From positions 24,284,167-24,348,166 of the forward strand of contig NC_069135.1 of assembly GCF_026914265.1 (NCBI RefSeq): DNA of 64,000 nucleotides, given 5' to 3'. The notes under the pieces are model-generated. The model was given only the letters and a program-made list of their open reading frames with translations, was not told the origin of the DNA and ran no database searches. Source of the DNA: Mya arenaria. Its lineage: Eukaryota > Mollusca > Bivalvia > Myida > Myidae. Positions 35,105-47,382 of the stretch are shown here, piece by piece. Position numbers and translations under genes: made by a program. The number at the start of each line of letters is the position of its first letter. Within the stretch, counting starts at the first letter, position 1.

Positions 35105-35833
35105 AGAAAATGTTTTATGTTTTTTTGTATGAAACATATAATATACAGTTCATAATAGTGGAGGAATTTATCCGCTGTGAGAAATGTTGCCATAATTTAA
35201 ACCATACTTATATTTTATGTTTTTACATAGTTATTGCACCACAACGATAAAGACTATCGATCGATTGTGAAATCAAATGCAATTAAATATGTTAATATAC
35301 ATATATATATATATTCGTATACACGTACGAGTTATTATGTGTATGGAACACAGTGGATACATTGAAACTATTATAGCATGAACAATGTGAATCAGGTTAG
35401 GTTTTTAAAGATACCAAGCTAACAATTTCAACAGTTCTAATATTAACAATAACGTATTTAAAGTAATAAATTATTACTAAAACACATTATTTCGTTATCA
35501 TGATAAGATACATAGTATAAAGGCAAAAGAACATATATCCGGCATGTGCTGCAGAAAACATTGTCTGTACAGCATACAATCACGATAACGCAATAGATAA
35601 ATTATTGCCGCCATAAAATCACGCTAACAAGACATGAAAATTAAACTGTGGATAAAGTGTTTCTTTTAACTCATTATAAGAGAAATAAAGTATAAAACAC
35701 TAGAGAACATAAGTTCGAATTTATATTATTTAGTATGTACAGTTTGTGTCAGTTTAAGAAACCTTAAAGCGTTCATACGTTATATACGTCCCTGCACAAT
35801 GTTGTACCTGAAAATGTTCACTCAATACTGACA

Positions 35834-37196
35834 TTACTCCAAAGAAATTTTCAGAAGTGAATTACTGTATCCTCCCACAATTAGACCGGACGTTCTGCTG
35901 CTGAATAACAAAGCCCGCGGTGATGTTAAATGTTCTTTCTTTACGTGCAATGTGGCCAACTTCCTCGTTCCGTTCTTGTCGATTTGCAGGATTAGATTAT
36001 CTGTCGAGACAAACACGTGTCCAGCTGTCGTCACGTGTATACTGGTAGGTTCTCTCATGTCAGGGTCAGTGAAAGTATTCAGCTTATTGCCACTTCTGTC
36101 AAGGCAAATGATTCGGGCGTTCTCACGATCGGTGATGTACACAACGTTGCCGTCTCCTCTGAACGAACATCTCTCAACGGTCAAACCACCCGATTCGTCC
36201 TCGTAGAACGTTTGCATCATCTGTCCAGATTTCATGTAGACGTACAGAGCGGTGCCCGAGCAGACGTAAAGCATATCCCCATGATAAGCTACATCACTAC
36301 AGGAGTGTGTGCAATTTATCCTTTTTGTTTTCACGATCTTTCCTTTCGTGATATTGATAAACTGCCACTCAAAGCCAATACAAACGACAGCGTCATTCCC
36401 TCCAATGTGACACACGCTAAATGGATTTTGGGGTACATCACAGTGGTCGACCACCTCGTACTTTTGATCCAGGAGTTTCACTTTAAGGTTGTTGAAGTCT
36501 AAAACGGCAATTTCTCCACCTGGTAGCTCACATATATCAACGATTAAACAAACTTTAATGTCAGTACTCAACGCAACGTTGTATTTTTTATATCCAGTTT
36601 CCTTAAAGACATGGTTTGGGTCGAGATGTTGGCTTGATGCTAATTTGGTCGCCATGGTTAATTCTTCAATTTCTCCAAAAGTACGTACCGACGACAGCAT
36701 TTCCTTCAGTACGTTATTAGCCCGAAATGATACAGCGTAAGTATCAAGTTCATACCTACGTGGAATGAGCCCATTCACTTCCCTTATTTTAGCTTTGCAT
36801 TTCCTGTATCCGATATATGATGAGGGTTCGTTATTTCTTCTATTTGAGGCCTCAATGAAGTTCACGAAATATTTTAATTCGTCATCCATTTGAGCAAAAT
36901 TTACTCCATCTTCTTTTATCCTATCTTCGAGCTTATCTACCAAGCAGTTCAATTCTTCAATGGTGGTCCTTTCTATGTCATCAAGGATTTCATTCATCTT
37001 CTTCCGAATAGCCTTAATTTCGTCTAGGATGGCTGCCCTAGTGGTTTTCAATGATGCTGTATTTCCCTTTCTTGCTTCTTCCATGTCATGAAGTTGTTTT
37101 CTAAGTTCTGAAACTTTGCCAGGCAGGCTTTTAAAGTCGGCGTCCTTGTAGATTCCCTTTGCAAGATATGGAATGTGCTGCACCTTGGAACATTTC
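35834..37196 (-). CDS. TRIM-like gene 2, coiled-coil/propeller exon
   Basis: Uninterrupted from the acceptor TTGCAG|GAAATG to the stop codon. It contains the KCSKVQHIP junction, a long charged heptad-rich helix and the whole propeller. Confidence 0.9.
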
Positions 37197-38946
37197 CTGC
37201 AATAAACAATGTACATGTGTATTGCTAATTATGGCATATATGATAAACATGTCTAGTTCTCCCTTTCTTTCGAACTTAAATTGATAAGTTGGCATCAAAA
37301 TGAAAAATTCATACAATATTATTCGGTCGTTTTCAACCGTATAAAACGTATGTGAACTGTTTTGCTCCATCGGGTGGATTTGTCAATTGTTCAAGGCTTC
37401 CAAAGATTATTTGATAAGAACGCCAGTTTTCCATATGTAAATATCTCGCCTGTTAGGAATCACCCGCTGTCTAATGATATCCCCTATATGTCCCGCCCAA
37501 CATCCAACAGGGCAAAACAACATTTATTGATTTATATACACATTTCGCAGGTAATTTTTATATGAACAGCACAGCGCTATAACGTCATTGTTTCTTACAC
37601 AAATACAATACCGTTGAAAATTCAACTCGGTTGACAATTTTTATGCCGAATGGCGTATCAAATGACGTTTCAAATCATCTGGCCCCAATTTCTCGAAACT
37701 TCTTAAGCTTAACAGGCTTAAGGTATTAGCCGCGTAATACACACTTTTTTAAAAGCTTTAACCGACAACATAGTTATAATCACGGTACACTATGGGACTT
37801 TTATCCAAACTTTGAAGATTTTTTGCCGTGAATTAAAAAAGTTATTTATGTTTCATTACACCCACCCCCAACTCCAAGGGCTACAAAGAGCGACAAGTAA
37901 ATATTTTGTCTATATTTGAATTGTTTTTGCATTATCAGAGATTATGAAATAAACACAACAGTTTCTGGTAAAATTAACTTCAGTTAACAGAAAACTAAAG
38001 TTCAAACGAACACATTATTGATACACATGGAAAAAAATCATTTTGATTGATCTTATGATTCTTCGGAAAAGAGCAGTTTTTCGATGTTTGAAAATATATA
38101 GCAGTTTTATAAAATTTGTAAAAAATAGTTAACTATAAGGCAAGCTGCTGAAATCATTTTAGATATTATCTATGATGTCTATTGAACAATTTAAAAGACA
38201 ATTTATGATAGTTTACCGTCCAGTTTTGAAGAAAATATACATAATGTCATGTTACCATACATTTTTATAGCTAATAAAATGCTTAAAAATCAACCTTTTT
38301 CTTGTAAAAATTTATAAAGCTTAATTGGACTTATTCATAAAATGTACTCTTTCAAATAAATGAATTTTACTTATGATACTAACTCAGAATACAGAGTTTA
38401 AAACAAATGAGTGTACTTTTAAACTAAAATATGTGAAGAAACAAGAACAATAAGTGGGCTCGCCCCTCCAAAAATATCAGAGTGAAAGTTCTCAACTAAT
38501 GTTGTTGTTTTTTAATATAATAACATGTAAACAATCTCTGTGGGTAATTTGATGTATATCTGTTTTATTATGTCATTGGTATTCTAACAATTATTTTTTT
38601 TTCACAATAATTCTTCACTCTTCAACATTTGAAGTTTGTTCTGTTCCCATGCTTTGTACTTGTAGTGTGTGCACAGATGATAACTACTCAATGCTAAGTC
38701 AATGCTGATTTGGTTTTCATGCACCTTCAGGTACTTTACCCATCAAGAATGTTTAGTGCTGTAAAGGAAAAAAAGTTGTACTTTAAAACCTTTCTAACTA
38801 ATTAGTATAGATAATTATACTGCCATACATATACAAAATAAAATATAAACAGTTTAATATTTCTCGACATTATTTTGAAAAAAACAACAACAAGCTGATA
38901 CATACATGAATATATATAAAGAAAATTATTAAATTTATCAATAAAA

Positions 38947-38992
<46 letters not shown>

Positions 38993-41900
38993 CACCACCA
39001 CCACCACCACCACCACCACCATCACTTGATTATTGAATACAGTAGGTTTATAAAAACAAAAACCACAGGTTAATTTTGAAAATATGCATTTTGTAAACAA
39101 ATAACGGGTATGTACATGTATTGTGGTATGTTAGAAATAGGTCACGTACCAAAACACATCATTTTTAAACAAAATTTTAATTCTAATATTTTTCTAAGAT
39201 AAAACAATCAATTTAAAGATTACATACTCATATCATTTCTTAAACATAAGTTATGTACATAAGTACATATAACAATATGTAACATGTACATAAGTACATG
39301 TAAAATATGAACATGCTGTCTAAACATGTAGCTAATAAAAATGACTTAAGAATCCCAAAGATAAATTAAAAAACAAACGTTTTTGAACACATCAACGTAC
39401 AAAACTGCTCAACGATACTTACATTTTGAGCCCTTTGATACGAATATCCCAGTTCCATGCCAATTGTTGACAGTTCGTTTTTTCGAGAGAAAATCTTCTC
39501 TTACGCGTATATTTCACTTATAATCCATGTTTTACTGTAATGACTCAAATCGTTAGATGTATCGTAATCAACTGTCAGCGTGTACTTTTAGTGTTAATTT
39601 ATTTTAAACGTATATTCATGAGAAAAACATCACAATGTTTCCAAATCCTACGATGTAGAAATTCCATTATTGACCGATGAATAGCCGGGAAATACCTTCT
39701 GTTTCTAAAAATAGCAACATCCGGTACAGGTCGAATACGCCCGTTGTTCGTCGCGATCTGTTATGGCGAGTGGCGATATATGTCGATGTTACCCGATGTT
39801 TCGCTTATTTCAATTAGCCAAAACACATACTAATAATGGATTTTGATAAAATGGAAAAATGGTTTCTTCTAATGAGCATACATTTTTTTCTTATATAATT
39901 TCTAAAAACTCTTAAAGAAGTAAAAATAACGAATATTATAGAACAACAATTATAGTGAGTTTAGCTTACACCTGTTATAAGGGACTTAAGAAGTTTCGAG
40001 AAATTGGGGCCGGTTTATAAAGGTATCCGGCCCCAATTTTTCGAAACTTCTTACTCGTAACTCACTATTTAAAGTATCTTGTTGAATTTAGCAATGATAC
40101 TTAGAAAACTATGATTTCATGAATTAACACGAAGTTTATCTTATGATTCTCAAATGATACTTACTTTAAAAGCCTCGGAACATAAATAAAAGAAGAACAC
40201 ACATTTTATACCAAATCAAAGATAGCATGCTGAGCTTGATCCTGTTATGAGGAATTTACGATGTTTCGAGCACTTGGATGTACAGTTATGTGGATTTTGA
40301 TGCCTGGAAACAGTCATAGTTTGTGTTATCATTTGGAAAGGTTATATGTTTAGAGAAAGAATATCTTCATAATATACCGAAAAGATTATTACAAACACGA
40401 TTGTTTGCCCTCGAAAGATTGAAAAATAGGCTATTTCGGATTTTAGTTGAAGAATTTTTATACAAAATGAAAATTGTACTTTCAAGCTGCACTCTCACAT
40501 TTTGACCTATTGAAAACTTTCTTATTTTTATATCTATGAATGAGCGAATTGCTGAGCAAATTTCTGGAAACCAGTGATATAAGACTGCTGACAAAAAATC
40601 AGATCACAGATTTTTATATTCACTAAACTGAAGGTATTGATGACAAAATCAACTGGCCCCAATTTCTCGAAACTTCTTAAGTCCCTTATAACAGGATTAA
40701 GCTAAACTCACTATATTTGCTGTTCTATAATATGCGTTATATTTACTTCTTTAAGAGTTTTTAGAAATTATGTAAGAAAAATCTGTACGCTTATTAGAAG
40801 AGACCGATTTTCATTAATCAAAATCCATTATTAGTATGTAATATGGCTAATTGAAATAAGCGACTTAAGCCTGTTTAGCTTAAGAAGTTTCGAAAAATTG
40901 GGGCCAGATTCTGAGACAAATATTTAAAAAAAACACGTAAAAACTGTCAACCAGTGAAAGTGGCGCTTTAAAATGTAATGTTTTTTCAATCCATCAGTTG
41001 CAATTTCGTAATCAGCAAGCAATACCATACCTTATTATTAGACCAAACATTTATTGGGTAATTAGGCAGTGTAATGTACCTTAACGGTCTGGAGTAACAA
41101 TGTATCATAATGCACCTTAGATTGAAAAATGTAGATGGCGATAGCGGATCACAGAAATGGGTAATAAGGCATTATAATGTACCTTAGGTGCCTGGGATAT
41201 AAAGGCATCATAAAGTACCTTAGGGGCCTGGGGTTAATAAGGCAACATAATGTACCTGAGGAGGCTGGGGTAATGAGGCATCATAATGTACCTGAGAAGC
41301 CTGTGGTAATAAGGCATCATAATGTACCTTAGGGGCCTGGGGTAATAAGGCATCATAATGTACCTTAGGGGCCTGGGGTAATAAGGCATCATAATGTACC
41401 TGAGGAGCCTGGGGTAATAAGGCATTATAATGTACCTTAGGGGCCTGGGATAATAAGGCATCATAATGTACCTGAGGAGCCTGGGGTAATAAGGCATTAT
41501 AATGTACCTTAGGGGCCTGGGATAATAAGGCATCATAATGTACCTGAGGAGCCTGGGGTAATAAGGCATCATAATGTACCTTAGGGGCCTGGGGTAATAA
41601 GGCATCATAATGTACCTTAGGGGCCTGGAGTAACAAGGCATCATAATGTACCTTAGGGGCCTGGGGAAATAAGGCATCATAATGTACCTTAGGGCCTGGG
41701 GTAATAAGGCAACATAATGTACCTGAGGAGCCTGGGGTAATAAGGCATCATAATGTACCTTAGGGGCCTGTGATAATAAGGCATCATAATCTACATTAGG
41801 GGTCTGGGGTACCAAGGCATCATAATCTATCTTAGGGGCCTGGGGTAACAAGGCATCAAAATATACATTAAGGGTCTGGGGTATCAAGGTATCATAATGT

Positions 41901-42635
41901 ACCTTAGGGGCCTGGGGAAACAAGGCATCAAAATCTACATTAGGGGTCTGGGGTAACAAGGTATCATAATCTACCTCAGGGGCCTGGGGTAACAAGGCAT
42001 CATAATTTACATTATGGGTCTGGGGTACAAGTCGTCATAATGCGCCCTCAATTTTCTTTAGCAATTTTTAGTCCAAAATGGTGCATTTCGGGCGTATTTT
42101 ATTACTTATATCATCCCGTATTGAAATAAAAAGTAAACTTGAACGATTTTGGACGGGCACGTGCCGGTTGTCTCCTGCTCCACTCCCCCCCCCCCTCCCC
42201 CCTCGCACGATCCGCTAGTGAACAAGGACAGTGTTTCCAGTATAATAACACATTGATGCAACCGTGTACATACAACGAACGAAACCATTATATTTACCTG
42301 TGGTCAACAGCGATGCACACGTGACAGCATAGTTGATCATGGTCATCACAAACTAGTTCCAATGACTTGCCGGGATGTCTCTCGCATATCTCTACAGCAT
42401 TTGAAATCGTCGTCGTTGAACCTGCCCAGTTGTCCAGGTCCTTGCGCCCAAAAACCGTGTGCCTGTTATATAATGTATTGTGAACCGGTGCACATTTGTT
42501 GCAGTAATATTTCGAACATTCTTTGCAAAAATGTTGAGCTTCCGTGTTAAGTCCGTTTTCTTCACACGGAGAACATGTAAAATCATGGATGAAATCACCA
42601 CCTCTGTGAATAGATGATTCAAACTTTGAAGCCAT
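35834..42635 (-). CDS. B-box/coiled-coil/NHL-like propeller protein (TRIM-like) gene 2, intact, 566 aa
   Basis: Exons 42635-42298 and 37196-35834 (338+1363 nt = 566 codons plus stop) join as ...GACCACAG|G AAA TGT. The start is the MASKFESS methionine conserved in genes 1-3; an upstream in-frame ATG at 42689 exists only here. Domains: B-box 1 at 21-59, B-box 2 at 84-120, coiled coil at about 140-235, and from about 300 a beta-propeller with NHL-like repeats (for example IHVTTAGHVFVST...ILQIDKNGTRKLATL). There is no RING, so ubiquitin-ligase activity is not expected from this protein alone. TRIM-like proteins often act in innate immunity or RNA control, and bivalves have many; the function here is inferred only from family. 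The 5.1-kb intron holds the 36-bp array and two gene 2-specific transposon insertions. Confidence 0.88.
37681..40011. mobile_element. 2.3-kb TIR element, family B long form, in the gene 2 intron
   Basis: It begins GGCCCCAATTTCTCGAAACT and ends with the inverse (...GTTTCGAGAAATTGGGGCC). Genes 1, 3 and 4 have an uninterrupted empty site here (CATCTTCGGTTTATTAAGG). The last 210 bp (39803-40011) and the first 40 bp match the whole 251-bp element at 40655-40905 in inverse orientation. The 251-bp form therefore looks like this one with about 2.08 kb (37722-39802) removed. The middle is AT-rich and holds microsatellites, with no transposase frame. Confidence 0.75.
38951..39022. repeat. Trinucleotide microsatellites (ATC)n then (CCA)n
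   Basis: About 14 ATC units followed by about 10 CCA units, inside the 2.3-kb TIR element. The open frames over them are artefacts. Confidence 0.95.
40028..40280. mobile_element. Old MITE family B copy in the gene 2 intron
   Basis: This is the copy at the same place as 24897-25147, 52380-52630 and 60121-60373 in the other genes. Left end CCCCAATTTTTCGAAACTTC, right end ACTTACGATGTTTCGAGCAC. Confidence 0.6.
40655..40905. mobile_element. MITE family B, 251 bp, gene 2 specific
   Basis: The terminal inverted repeats of about 27 bp are GGCCCCAATTTCTCGAAACT ... with one mismatch. Genes 1, 3 and 4 have the uninterrupted site (ATCAACTTATC(T/C)TGAGAC). No coding capacity. Confidence 0.85.
41045..42040 (-). 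repeat. 36-bp intronic minisatellite, gene 2 array
   Basis: About 27 units, interrupted at about 41120-41155 by unrelated bases. Units nearest the B-box exon (41790-42030) are the CATCAAAATCTACATTAGGG variants also found at that edge in genes 1 and 4. Confidence 0.92.
42170..42205. repeat. C-rich tract near the gene 2 donor site
   Basis: CCCCCCCCCCCTCCCCCC-type run about 100 bp downstream of the B-box exon in the direction of transcription; the transcript would carry G runs. Equivalent tracts are at 26972, 54272 and 63657. Confidence 0.8.
42298..42635 (-). CDS. TRIM-like gene 2, B-box exon
   Basis: 113 codons, all zinc ligands of B-box 1 and seven of eight of B-box 2. The last ligand (H120) is on the next exon. 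Donor CACAG|GTAAAT. Confidence 0.88.
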
Positions 42636-43636
42636 GTTTTGTTTTAAATGAACATTTTGTGAAAACGTAGATGTACTTTGTTTTGACAACGCCTCGTATC
42701 AACAAGGAAGTAAATTGTACTAGATATGTCACATGACTTAATCGATCCCCAAAGAAGATATATATACAAAATCTAGTTAATATTCGGTTAAATTTTATTA
42801 AGCAATGCGCTGAACAAATTATTGCTGTATTGGCAAAATAAACCTGTTTCTACTTAGATCGCTTGACCATATCATATATGACTTAAAATATTAAATTCAA
42901 ATATATTTTTTTCTAGATAACTAAGCAAAAATAAAGGGAGGAACAACAAGCTCTAGAATACTTATATACCAAACAATGTATTTGTGTGAACTGTGAAGCG
43001 TTGAACAAATGTTTTCTGTTAAAGCCAAATACGGTTTAATATTAATACACTATTATTTTTTGCTAGCCAAATTAAGTGCCCAATAATTTATAAAAAAAAA
43101 AATAGATTTGCAGTTGTTTTCAATCTTTAATTTTTGTCTTCTTCATATCAGTATTTCCATATATGATATGGTAATTGAGAACATATATTAATATACATCT
43201 TAATGAGAATTGCGGTCTATAGGAAAACTGTCCGCCTTTCATGCGTCCGAGGGTTAAGTATAATTGTTTATCCCCAGAAGAGTTTATTTTATTTTGGGGA
43301 TAGCGTTTAAAATAAACATACTATTAAACTGTCTGAGAGAACGAAAGAAACGAATGAGTCCATACAGAGAGAGAGAGAGAGAGAGATTATCATTATGGCA
43401 TAATGACGGGGAAAATATATGAAAACATGCATTCAGTTACTAGTGTGTATTATACTGTATATATGTATATCATAAAAATAAATGTGTGTGTCTAACAGCA
43501 GACAAATTACGTCAATCATTATAACAGCGTAAACCAGGAACACTGTGTCAACAAGTTAACTTTTTATAAAATCTGATTTTTTATAGTGTTATAACTTTTC
43601 CTCTGATCAGTACTGGGAGTTGGTGTGGTCGGTTCA
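42636..43636. other. Upstream of TRIM-like gene 2; up to the block junction
   Basis: About 120 bp of shared upstream sequence, then unrelated AT-rich DNA with a (GA)n run at 43367-43386. The second copy of segment D starts at about 43637, so the tandem block junction lies at or just before that point. Confidence 0.5.
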
Positions 43637-43702
43637 GAAGCCATCAGAAGATCACGTGACGTGAAGTCAATCTGGAGATTGCTTCAACAAATCAATAGCA
43701 CC
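43637..43702 (+). pseudogene. 3' end fragment of the rolling stone-like gene
   Basis: Matches the final 65 nt of the terminal exon (GAAGCCATCAGAAG ... CAATCAATAG type), but a net loss of 4 nt shifts the frame. All upstream coding exons are absent, so this is a duplicated tail, not a gene. Confidence 0.8.
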
Positions 43703-46004
43703 AAACACATTTCCTGTTGTATCACACGCAAAATAGCATTTAACAAAGAAGAGTCAATGTACTTATCTCTAAATGAATTGGACTTATGCATAAATCCTGT
43801 AAATATTGTTAACACAAAGGAAATGTGTTCATGTAATAAACCTTTATGATGTTATTTAACATGTAAAAACAGTTCAGAACATCATTATAGTGTTTACTAG
43901 TTTTATAAGAGATAACTCTTACAAAGTAACATTTAACATTTTAAACCATGTTTAGATGTAAACACGTTTTTGAGTAATTGCTTAGGTACTTTTGACAAAG
44001 AACACCTAATTTGGTCAGGTTTGAAAGTGCCTTATTTCATTTTGCCAAACTACTTCTTCATATTTTACTTTCCAAATAAAAAGTAGTTTGTTTTTATATA
44101 ACCTTAAAATTAATTAATAATTAATATCAAAACAACAAAATTGGCCTTGGTCTGAACCTGCTGTAGAGGACTTAGGAGTTGCTTGAGAAATTGGGGCCAG
44201 AACTGAAGGGAAATGAATTCATACATTCACCGTTAGTTTTGTGTGAAATCTCCTATATATGAAATATATACAAGTGTATTTAGAAACCAAACAAACAAGG
44301 CGACGAACTACGCATCATTTGCCGCGTGACCGTCAATATGAAGTGGACTGGAATACAGTTATTACATGTTTGATATTTATTTGGATCCATTTGTGCATTT
44401 GATATCAGTTTCCTACTGTATCTGTAATTTGGCGTTTTTACTTTGCTTTTTTATATGTTTTTTTGTTAAGTTAATGTAGTTGTTGCATTAAAACATTTAT
44501 ACTACACCCGGCTTTAAACACACACAGGCCTTTTTCCATTTTAAAGTTGGTAAAATTATGTTGCTTGTTAGGTTGTAATATTAATATCATATTGTGTCCA
44601 ATATTCCTGTACAGTGTATATATACCATTAACTTATATAAAAGTGGATGAAGGGCGATCCCATATTGGTATCATGTCTGAAAGGCTTTTATGTACAGGAA
44701 ACGAAAATCTAACAAATAGACACCAAGTCTTGAACACAGCTTTTTGACTTTGAAACATTGTTAAGTTTGTACTTTCACGTCCTATATCAGTTGAAATAGG
44801 AAACTACTACATGATTTCTTTGATGCTATTGTGAGAGTTGTTCTATCTGGACCATATTGTTAACTGTTGAACATATCGCATTGTGGATGGTCAAATAAAA
44901 TGTATGCTATATATTTATTATGACGTAATAATGTGTGAAAACTTACCCTTTAAATACTGATATGGCCCTTGCATCCATATTATCATGTTTGTGTACAACC
45001 ACCACTATTATAACACGGCAATGGCAACGCGCCAAGTTTCAAAATGTAATAAATAATTTATTCCAGAAACTAATTTACACATGTACATGAAATGCTTCTC
45101 CGAGATAACCGGAACTATAATCGGATCAAGCAATATGCGAATCAAACTGTTAAAGATACTTATAAAAACATATTTGGGCAGTAACTCCATTAACAACAAT
45201 GAAATAAGAACTCAGAGAAATTTGTTTTACTTGAAAGAATATAATAGTTGCTGCACTCACAATCCAAGTTATTAAAATTATTCACGAGCGCGTAATATAC
45301 TTCCTAACACGAGGGTTGTGAGTGTTCTAACAGTTTTGGATAATGTTGTCAGGGACTACGTTCAATTAACAGCCCGGGGCATAAGTATATAGGGTTGTTA
45401 TTTATCCACACGATAGTTATAGCACGGTTAAGCTCCGCCTACCTTGTTACCGTTCCGATATTGCGCCTACCTTGTTACCGTTCTGATATTGGAGTTAATG
45501 CATAAACGAAAATAAAAAAAACACACTCTCAAACATGGTACAAGTATTAACACACATCCGCACATATATTCGTCATGGGTCTCACAAGCATATCATGTTC
45601 TACATACAGTAACTGTTGAGTTACGTCATATACCAATCCATGTCCCATTACAAGCGCAATAACCCGACATTGTACTGGGGAAGTGTTTGTTTTTCTTCAA
45701 TAAAAAGAAATCTCCTGTAGCATATCAGAGATTCAAACGGCAGGCAAACTTGGAAGTTCAGTGCCTATTATTCACTAACGTTTTCAGTTTGAGTTTGAGT
45801 TAAGCCTTAACTTAAAAATGGTTCTAAACCAATGATACCATTGGTGTAAATGTTACAGATAACCAGTTCTACTATTTGAAAAGCAAATACTGTTAAATAC
45901 ATTAAAAAATCGCATCTCTGAGTACGAGTCTTAAATCAGTGAATATGGTCCCAGCTGGTTGGGAACAAGGCCTTCGGTGATTGCATAGTGTGTTTATTCT
46001 CTCC

Positions 46005-46340
46005 AGATATAGTCAATTTCTCCCTTCGCCCTTGTCAAGCATTCAAAGACGTGTTCAGCAGGCGTCACGTTTACTCCCCAGAGTTGCATTTGTCGGAGTC
46101 GGAAAGTGTGGCCAGGTGATGCCGCTGTTGTCTACGGTGATCATTTGATGATCAGTCGTTGATCGTTGGTGTTCGCGATATTCCCGTCTTCACTGACCAC
46201 GCCTATCCAAATTGTATACTCGAATATGTCAGCTTCTTTATCAACTGCCCCGACATCGTGTACACGTAAAGGGCTGTATTGTTGGTAATGTAAAACTGGC
46301 CGTCGTAGTGAGCTACAGCAACACGTCTTAAGGTGACACT
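46005..46340 (-). pseudogene. Diverged propeller relic (fifth family member)
   Basis: Minus-strand pieces read VAVAHYDGQFYITNNTALYV (complement of about 46260-46320) and NVTPAEHVFECLTRAKGEID (complement of about 46015-46075). They correspond to VAYHGDMLYVCSGTALYVY and HVTPAGHVFVCS...LQID in the intact genes. Stops and frame changes separate them. The divergence is far greater than among genes 1-4, so the duplication is old. B-box and coiled-coil parts were not found. Confidence 0.7.
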
Positions 46341-47049
46341 TTACTTTCTTGTTTTTACGAACTTTCTGTCTTTAATTTTAAATTCTTTTGAAGATCACGG
46401 CTGGTATCAACACACTGAAATTAACTTTTATTGAACATTAAAGCTGAATGGAATTAATATTTTTTTAATATATATATATAAATATACATGAATATACAAT
46501 TCATAAAAAATGTGCGTGTAATTTTAACAAGTCCAACTCGGGGAAAAGTTGGTTAACTCGTTAGACATTTGTGTCTTTTGGTTTTGAGTTCAATAATGTC
46601 TTCAGAATATTTTGATTTCTTATATTTTAGTTTTGAGAATATGGTTTTTTTTATCAATCTACTTTAAAACATGATTGTTTATTTCGTTATTATAGATTGC
46701 CACAGCGTCCACCACCAACGCCTCAGACCGAATAATATTCCCAAACTAATAGACATGTGATTACCTATGGTTGTGATGATAAAGACCTGAAGACTCTGCT
46801 TTGGAAACGCATTCGGAACACCTCGGCCATATTCCATAAAAATCACCTCGGATAAAAGTTACCTTGTATCGTGAATGATGATAAGTCATTGTTTTAAAGG
46901 GTTTTGTAATGTTGAAAGTTTTATTATTATTGTACTTGTACATTACTCGTCAGAGTGTATCTGCAATACAGGGAAATCGACCCCCACTAATTAGAATGGG
47001 TTCCACCAAATATGCAGTTTTGATACTCGTTTTAGTATTAACGAACACA

Positions 47050-47382
47050 CATATATTTTTTTTTTAATTGTATACTACATGTATATAATGAAAAAAGGTT
47101 CTTGAGAATCTCTCATTGTTAGAAGAAAATGAAAAGCAATTATTTACTCTCCTCTCTTCAACTTAAAGAGGGAGTCATGAAAAAGAGAAAGCAAGAGCAG
47201 AGAGAAATACTGGGGAGTTATGGGATCCATAATTGGATCTGTGACAGGAAGCTTTGGACAAGAGTGAATAATTATCTAACAATGAAGGAATTAAGAAAGA
47301 TATAAATCGACCCCCACTGATTGTAAAGGCTTTAAAGATGTTGATACTCGTTTTAGTATTAACGAACACACATTAGCGCAGA
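47050..47382. repeat. Insertion with flanking duplication in D copy 2
   Basis: The words AATCGACCCCCACT and TTGATACTCGTTTTAGTATT occur at 46976-47045 and again at 47305-47372. Between them are about 250 bp absent from D copy 1. The content was not recognised. Confidence 0.55.

Noticed and set aside
38802-38990. Open frame beginning with a run of Met
   Set aside because: It is a microsatellite (ATC)n read in one frame.
42636-42689. Upstream ATG at 42689 as the start of gene 2
   Set aside because: The methionine at 42635 (MASKFESS) is conserved in genes 1-3, while the extension is not open from an ATG in gene 1.
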